64,000 bases of DNA from NCBI RefSeq assembly GCF_016711335.1, contig NZ_JADJTF010000001.1, positions 3,410,001 through 3,474,000 of the forward strand, written 5' to 3'. A program made the translations under genes and the position numbers. This stretch comes from Thiofilum sp. GTDB lineage: Bacteria > Pseudomonadota > Gammaproteobacteria > Thiotrichales > Thiotrichaceae. Of the stretch, positions 60,960-64,000 are shown in pieces. The notes under the pieces were generated by a model. The model was not told the DNA's origin and searched no databases. It saw only the letters and a list, made by a program, of their open reading frames with translations. How positions within the stretch are numbered: the stretch's first letter is position 1; each line of letters opens with the position of its first letter.

Positions 60960-62543
60960 ATGATCAAACACCTTCTCACCCTTTTCCTATTTAGCTTGCT
61001 GTGTTTACCCAACGCTCAAGCTACACAGGAAAATGATGTACTGCCTACTGTCCTGCCCTTATTACAAGAAAACACCACTGCCAGTAAACAACAAGCTATT
61101 ACTACCCTTGCCGCTAGTACTGACCCACGTAGAGCGCAGTATCTACAAGCGCTTTTAGCGGGTGAGCTATATCTGCATCCTAATGGCACTCTCGCCTTCG
61201 TCAAAAACAATCAAGCTCTTGATGCTAAAACCGATCAAGTACTAAGCTTACCTAGTAGCGAATTTAAAAAGATTACCACCACTAATAATTTACGCAGCCA
61301 AGTACGCAAGGCATTAGAGCAGCTCAATCTCACTGATCCTAATCCTACAGTACGCTTGCAAGCCGCTACCAATTTATTGAGCACCATTACGCCAGATATT
61401 GCTGAAAATTGGCGGCAATTACTCAGTACCGAAACCGATACTAAAGTCAAAACGGCGTTGCAATTAGGCATTGATTTAGCCGATGTGAATGCCAACGAGA
61501 AATCAGCCCGCTTACAAGCGATTCAATTACTCTCCGGCAATCTTGCCCCCGAAGTGCGTAAACGCTTGCAACCCTTAACTACTGATAGCGATCCCGATAT
61601 TGCAGAAGCAGCCAAAAGCTCCTTAAAGAAAATTAATGATCAAATCGAACTCTATGGGCACGCCGAAACTTTATTTTTTGGTTTAAGCCTAGGCTCAGTA
61701 TTGGTACTCGCCGCGATTGGTTTAGCGATTACTTTTGGGGTAATGGGTGTGATTAATATGGCGCATGGTGAATTGATGATGCTAGGCGCTTATACCACTT
61801 ACTTTATTCAGCAGTTAATGCCTAATTTTATTGACTATTCGCTGCTGATTGCTATCCCCGCCGCGTTTATCGTATCGGGTTTAATGGGGATTTTAATTGA
61901 GCGCACGGTAATTCGTCATTTATACGGTCGCCCGCTAGAAACCTTATTAGCCACTTTTGGGATTAGTTTAATTCTGCAACAGTTAGTGCGTACCGTCGTC
62001 TCGCCCCAAAATGTTCCGGTGGCTAATCCTTCATGGATGTCGGGTTCATTAGAACTCAATAGTGTGCTGTCACTCACTTATAACCGCCTGTATATCATTA
62101 TCTTTTGCCTCGTAGTATTCGCCATTTTATTTATGGTGCTACGTAAAACGAACCTTGGTCTACAAGTGCGCGCTGTGTCGCAAAATCGCGCTATGGCACG
62201 GGCGATGGGAGTACGCTCCGCACGAGTCGATGCGCTTACTTTCGGTTTAGGCTCTGGTATCGCAGGGGTGGCAGGAGTGGCATTAAGTCAGCTCACCAAT
62301 GTCGGTCCGAATTTAGGGCAAAGCTATATTATTGATTCCTTCATGGTCGTGGTATTTGGCGGGGTGGGTAATCTGTGGGGTACTTTAGTCGCGGGCTTGT
62401 CGCTGGGCGTGGTGAATAAAGTATTAGAGCCTTGGGCAGGTGCAGTGCTGGCTAAAATTCTAGTATTGATCTTTATTATTCTATTTATTCAAAAGCGCCC
62501 GCGTGGATTATTCCCACAAAAAGGCCGTGCTGCGGGAGATTAA
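60960..62543 (+). CDS. urtB: Urea ABC transporter permease UrtB
   Basis: The 527-residue protein has a signal-like N-terminus and a periplasmic helical-repeat (HEAT-like) domain of about 200 residues, characteristic of UrtB. A LivH-type permease follows from ~residue 235: FFGLSLGSVLVLAAIGLAITFGVMGVINMAHGELMMLGAY, then LLATFGISLILQQLVR, RAMGVRSARVDALTFGLGSG and FMVVVFGGVGNLWGTLVAG. It is the inner-membrane channel subunit for urea uptake. urtC begins 3 bp after its stop. Confidence 0.94.
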   Translation: MIKHLLTLFLFSLLCLPNAQATQENDVLPTVLPLLQENTTASKQQAITTLAASTDPRRAQYLQALLAGELYLHPNGTLAFVKNNQALDAKTDQVLSLPSSEFKKITTTNNLRSQVRKALEQLNLTDPNPTVRLQAATNLLSTITPDIAENWRQLLSTETDTKVKTALQLGIDLADVNANEKSARLQAIQLLSGNLAPEVRKRLQPLTTDSDPDIAEAAKSSLKKINDQIELYGHAETLFFGLSLGSVLVLAAIGLAITFGVMGVINMAHGELMMLGAYTTYFIQQLMPNFIDYSLLIAIPAAFIVSGLMGILIERTVIRHLYGRPLETLLATFGISLILQQLVRTVVSPQNVPVANPSWMSGSLELNSVLSLTYNRLYIIIFCLVVFAILFMVLRKTNLGLQVRAVSQNRAMARAMGVRSARVDALTFGLGSGIAGVAGVALSQLTNVGPNLGQSYIIDSFMVVVFGGVGNLWGTLVAGLSLGVVNKVLEPWAGAVLAKILVLIFIILFIQKRPRGLFPQKGRAAGD

Positions 62544-62546
62544 GCC

Positions 62547-63656
62547 ATGTTGATTACGTCTATCTTACGCAATGATCGCGGCGGGCAAATCATGCTCGGA
62601 GTGCTCTTAGCAGTACTCATCGCTGTACCGATTTTAAATCTCATCGTCCCTGCGGGTAATCCGCTACATGTACCGACTTATCTAGTCACTTTAATGGGTA
62701 AATACCTTACCTATGCACTGCTTGCTATTGCGGTGGATTTAGTGTGGGGCTATTTGGGTATTTTAAGCCTAGGGCATGGTGCATTTTTTGCCTTGGGTGG
62801 CTATGCCATGGGTATGTATCTGATGCGCCAGATTGGTGATCGGGGCGTATATGGCAATCCAGAACTACCGGATTTTATGGTGTTTTTGAATTGGAAAGAG
62901 TTGCCGTGGTTTTGGTATGGCTTTGATATGTTTTGGTTTGCCATGATTATGGTGGTACTCATTCCCGGACTATTAGCCTTTCTATTCGGCTGGCTCGCGT
63001 TTCGTTCGCGTGTCACGGGGGTTTATCTCTCGATTATGACTCAAGCGCTTACCTATGCACTCTTACTAGCCTTTTTCCGTAATGAAATGGGCTTTGGCGG
63101 CAATAATGGTCTGACCGATTTTAAAGATATTTTAGGCTTTAGCCTGCAAGCGGATGGAACTCGCATCGCGCTATTCATTGCCTCTGGTATTGCGGTGATG
63201 CTCGGCTATTTACTCTGTCGCTACATTATCAATTCCAAACTAGGACGGGTGGTGGTAGCGATTCGAGATGCTGAAAGTCGTACCCGCTTTGTGGGTTATA
63301 AAGTGGAAAACTATAAAGTTTGGGTCTTTACGGTTTCAGCAATGCTCGCTGGTATTGCGGGGGCTTTATATGTGCCGCAAGTGGGGATTATTAATCCGGG
63401 TGAGTTTTCGCCTTTGAACTCGATTGAAATCGTGATTTGGGTAGCGATTGGTGGACGTGCCACGCTGTATGGTGCGGTATTAGGTGCGATTTTAGTGAAT
63501 TACTCCAAAACCGTATTCACGGGGCTGATGCCAGAGTCATGGCTTTTTATGTTAGGCGCTTTATTCGTGTTAGTGACCTTATATTTACCTAAAGGCTTAG
63601 CGGGCTTAGTGAATCAAATTAAGGCTCACACAATTAATAAAAAGGTGGCAGCATGA
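62547..63656 (+). CDS. urtC: Urea ABC transporter permease UrtC
   Basis: The 369-residue LivM-type permease has about ten hydrophobic segments: YALLAIAVDLVWGYLGILSLGHGAFFALGGYAMGMYL near residues 50-90, SRVTGVYLSIMTQALTYALLLAFFRN, ESRTRFVGYKVENYKVWVFTVSAMLAGIAGALYVPQVG, and IEIVIWVAIGGRATLYGAVLGA. It is the second channel subunit of the urea transporter. The urtD start overlaps its stop (ATGA). Confidence 0.95.
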   Translation: MLITSILRNDRGGQIMLGVLLAVLIAVPILNLIVPAGNPLHVPTYLVTLMGKYLTYALLAIAVDLVWGYLGILSLGHGAFFALGGYAMGMYLMRQIGDRGVYGNPELPDFMVFLNWKELPWFWYGFDMFWFAMIMVVLIPGLLAFLFGWLAFRSRVTGVYLSIMTQALTYALLLAFFRNEMGFGGNNGLTDFKDILGFSLQADGTRIALFIASGIAVMLGYLLCRYIINSKLGRVVVAIRDAESRTRFVGYKVENYKVWVFTVSAMLAGIAGALYVPQVGIINPGEFSPLNSIEIVIWVAIGGRATLYGAVLGAILVNYSKTVFTGLMPESWLFMLGALFVLVTLYLPKGLAGLVNQIKAHTINKKVAA

Positions 63657-64000
63657 GTGAAGGTGAAGGCGCTCGTTTTTTTACTGAGCAAACCCTCGAT
63701 ACAACCCACAAAGCCATTTTATATCTGGAAGATTTAAATGTGAGCTTTGATGGTTTTAAAGCGATTAATAACCTAACCCTTTATATTGATACCGGAGAAT
63801 TGCGCTGCATTATCGGTCCTAATGGAGCGGGTAAAACCACCATGATGGATATTATTACCGGAAAAACTAAACCCGATAGTGGTCAAGCATGGTTTGGGCA
63901 AACAATTGATTTATTAAAAATGACGGAGCCTGAAATTGCCAATGCCGGAATCGGACGCAAATTTCAAAAGCCAACTGTATTTGAATCGCATACCGTCGCA
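63653..64000 (+). CDS. urtD: Urea ABC transporter ATP-binding protein UrtD (cut by window end)
   Basis: The frame runs from an ATG at 63653, overlapping the urtC stop, to the window edge with 116 visible residues. It shows YLEDLNVSFDGFKAINNLTLYID and the Walker A motif CIIGPNGAGKTTMMDIITGKT. GIGRKFQKPTVFESHTV is the Q-loop typical of UrtD/LivG. The remainder, with signature and Walker B motifs, and the expected urtE lie outside. Confidence 0.95.
   Translation, partial: MSEGEGARFFTEQTLDTTHKAILYLEDLNVSFDGFKAINNLTLYIDTGELRCIIGPNGAGKTTMMDIITGKTKPDSGQAWFGQTIDLLKMTEPEIANAGIGRKFQKPTVFESHTVA

Overview
The window looks like a chromosomal segment of a gammaproteobacterium, plausibly a Thiothrix-like sulfur bacterium. 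This is inferred from the gene mix: an Afp/Pvc15-type contractile-injection ATPase, an EF-G2-type elongation factor shared with Vibrio and Pseudomonas, a TauE/SafE exporter, a polyhydroxybutyrate reductase and a Urt urea transporter. No rRNA or tRNA gene was seen, so the taxonomic call is inference only.

Layout. 1-3.2 kb is the end of an extracellular contractile injection system (eCIS) locus, with an AAA+ ATPase and a DUF4157 (eCIS_core) protein cut by the window edge. 3.4-9.4 kb holds a small membrane protein, an acyltransferase and a separate SGNH protein (a split OafA-like pair), a Tat-exported amine oxidase, and an ECF sigma factor paired with a membrane-anchored SUMF1-fold protein. 9.5-18.7 kb is an amino-sugar / cell-wall-sugar catabolic regulon. 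A leftward operon (BadF-type kinase, GntR regulator, SIS deaminase, nagA) diverges from a rightward one (murQ, sugar ABC transporter), and a cluster of ATACCA / TGGTAT motifs between them is a likely operator. 18.8-21.7 kb carries a TauE-like exporter and htpG behind a near-perfect sigma-32 promoter.

21.7-28.1 kb is a type I restriction-modification operon in the order hsdR-hsdS-SLOG-like gene-hsdM. 28.2-37.3 kb is mostly housekeeping: a lipoprotein, suhB, an EF-G paralogue, a BenE-type transporter, a serine hydrolase, an AAA/PD-(D/E)XK protein and a Sir2 deacylase. 37.5-38.8 kb is a TnpB-only IS200/IS605-type element sitting at the start of a truncated response-regulator gene. 39.1-46.65 kb is the most interesting block. 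It is a three-gene operon with overlapping reading frames encoding a UvrD-like helicase fused to a Fe-S PD-(D/E)XK nuclease, a type III Mod methyltransferase and a type III Res helicase-nuclease. It ends in a strong terminator and is bracketed by two copies of an imperfect palindromic repeat.

46.9-49.2 kb has two exported agmatine-deiminase paralogues. 49.3-54.4 kb is an accessory stretch with two paralogous M91/NleD-like zinc metallopeptidases around an Rpn-type nuclease, an ATPase remnant, an ankyrin protein and a coiled-coil J-domain-like protein. 54.5-58.4 kb has a LysR regulator divergent from a DJ-1/PfpI protein and an NADP-binding reductase, then a PuuA-like glutamine synthetase homologue. 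58.4-64 kb has phbB and the urea transporter urtABCD (urtD cut by the edge) behind a consensus sigma-54 promoter with candidate NtrC sites, so urea uptake is probably nitrogen-controlled.
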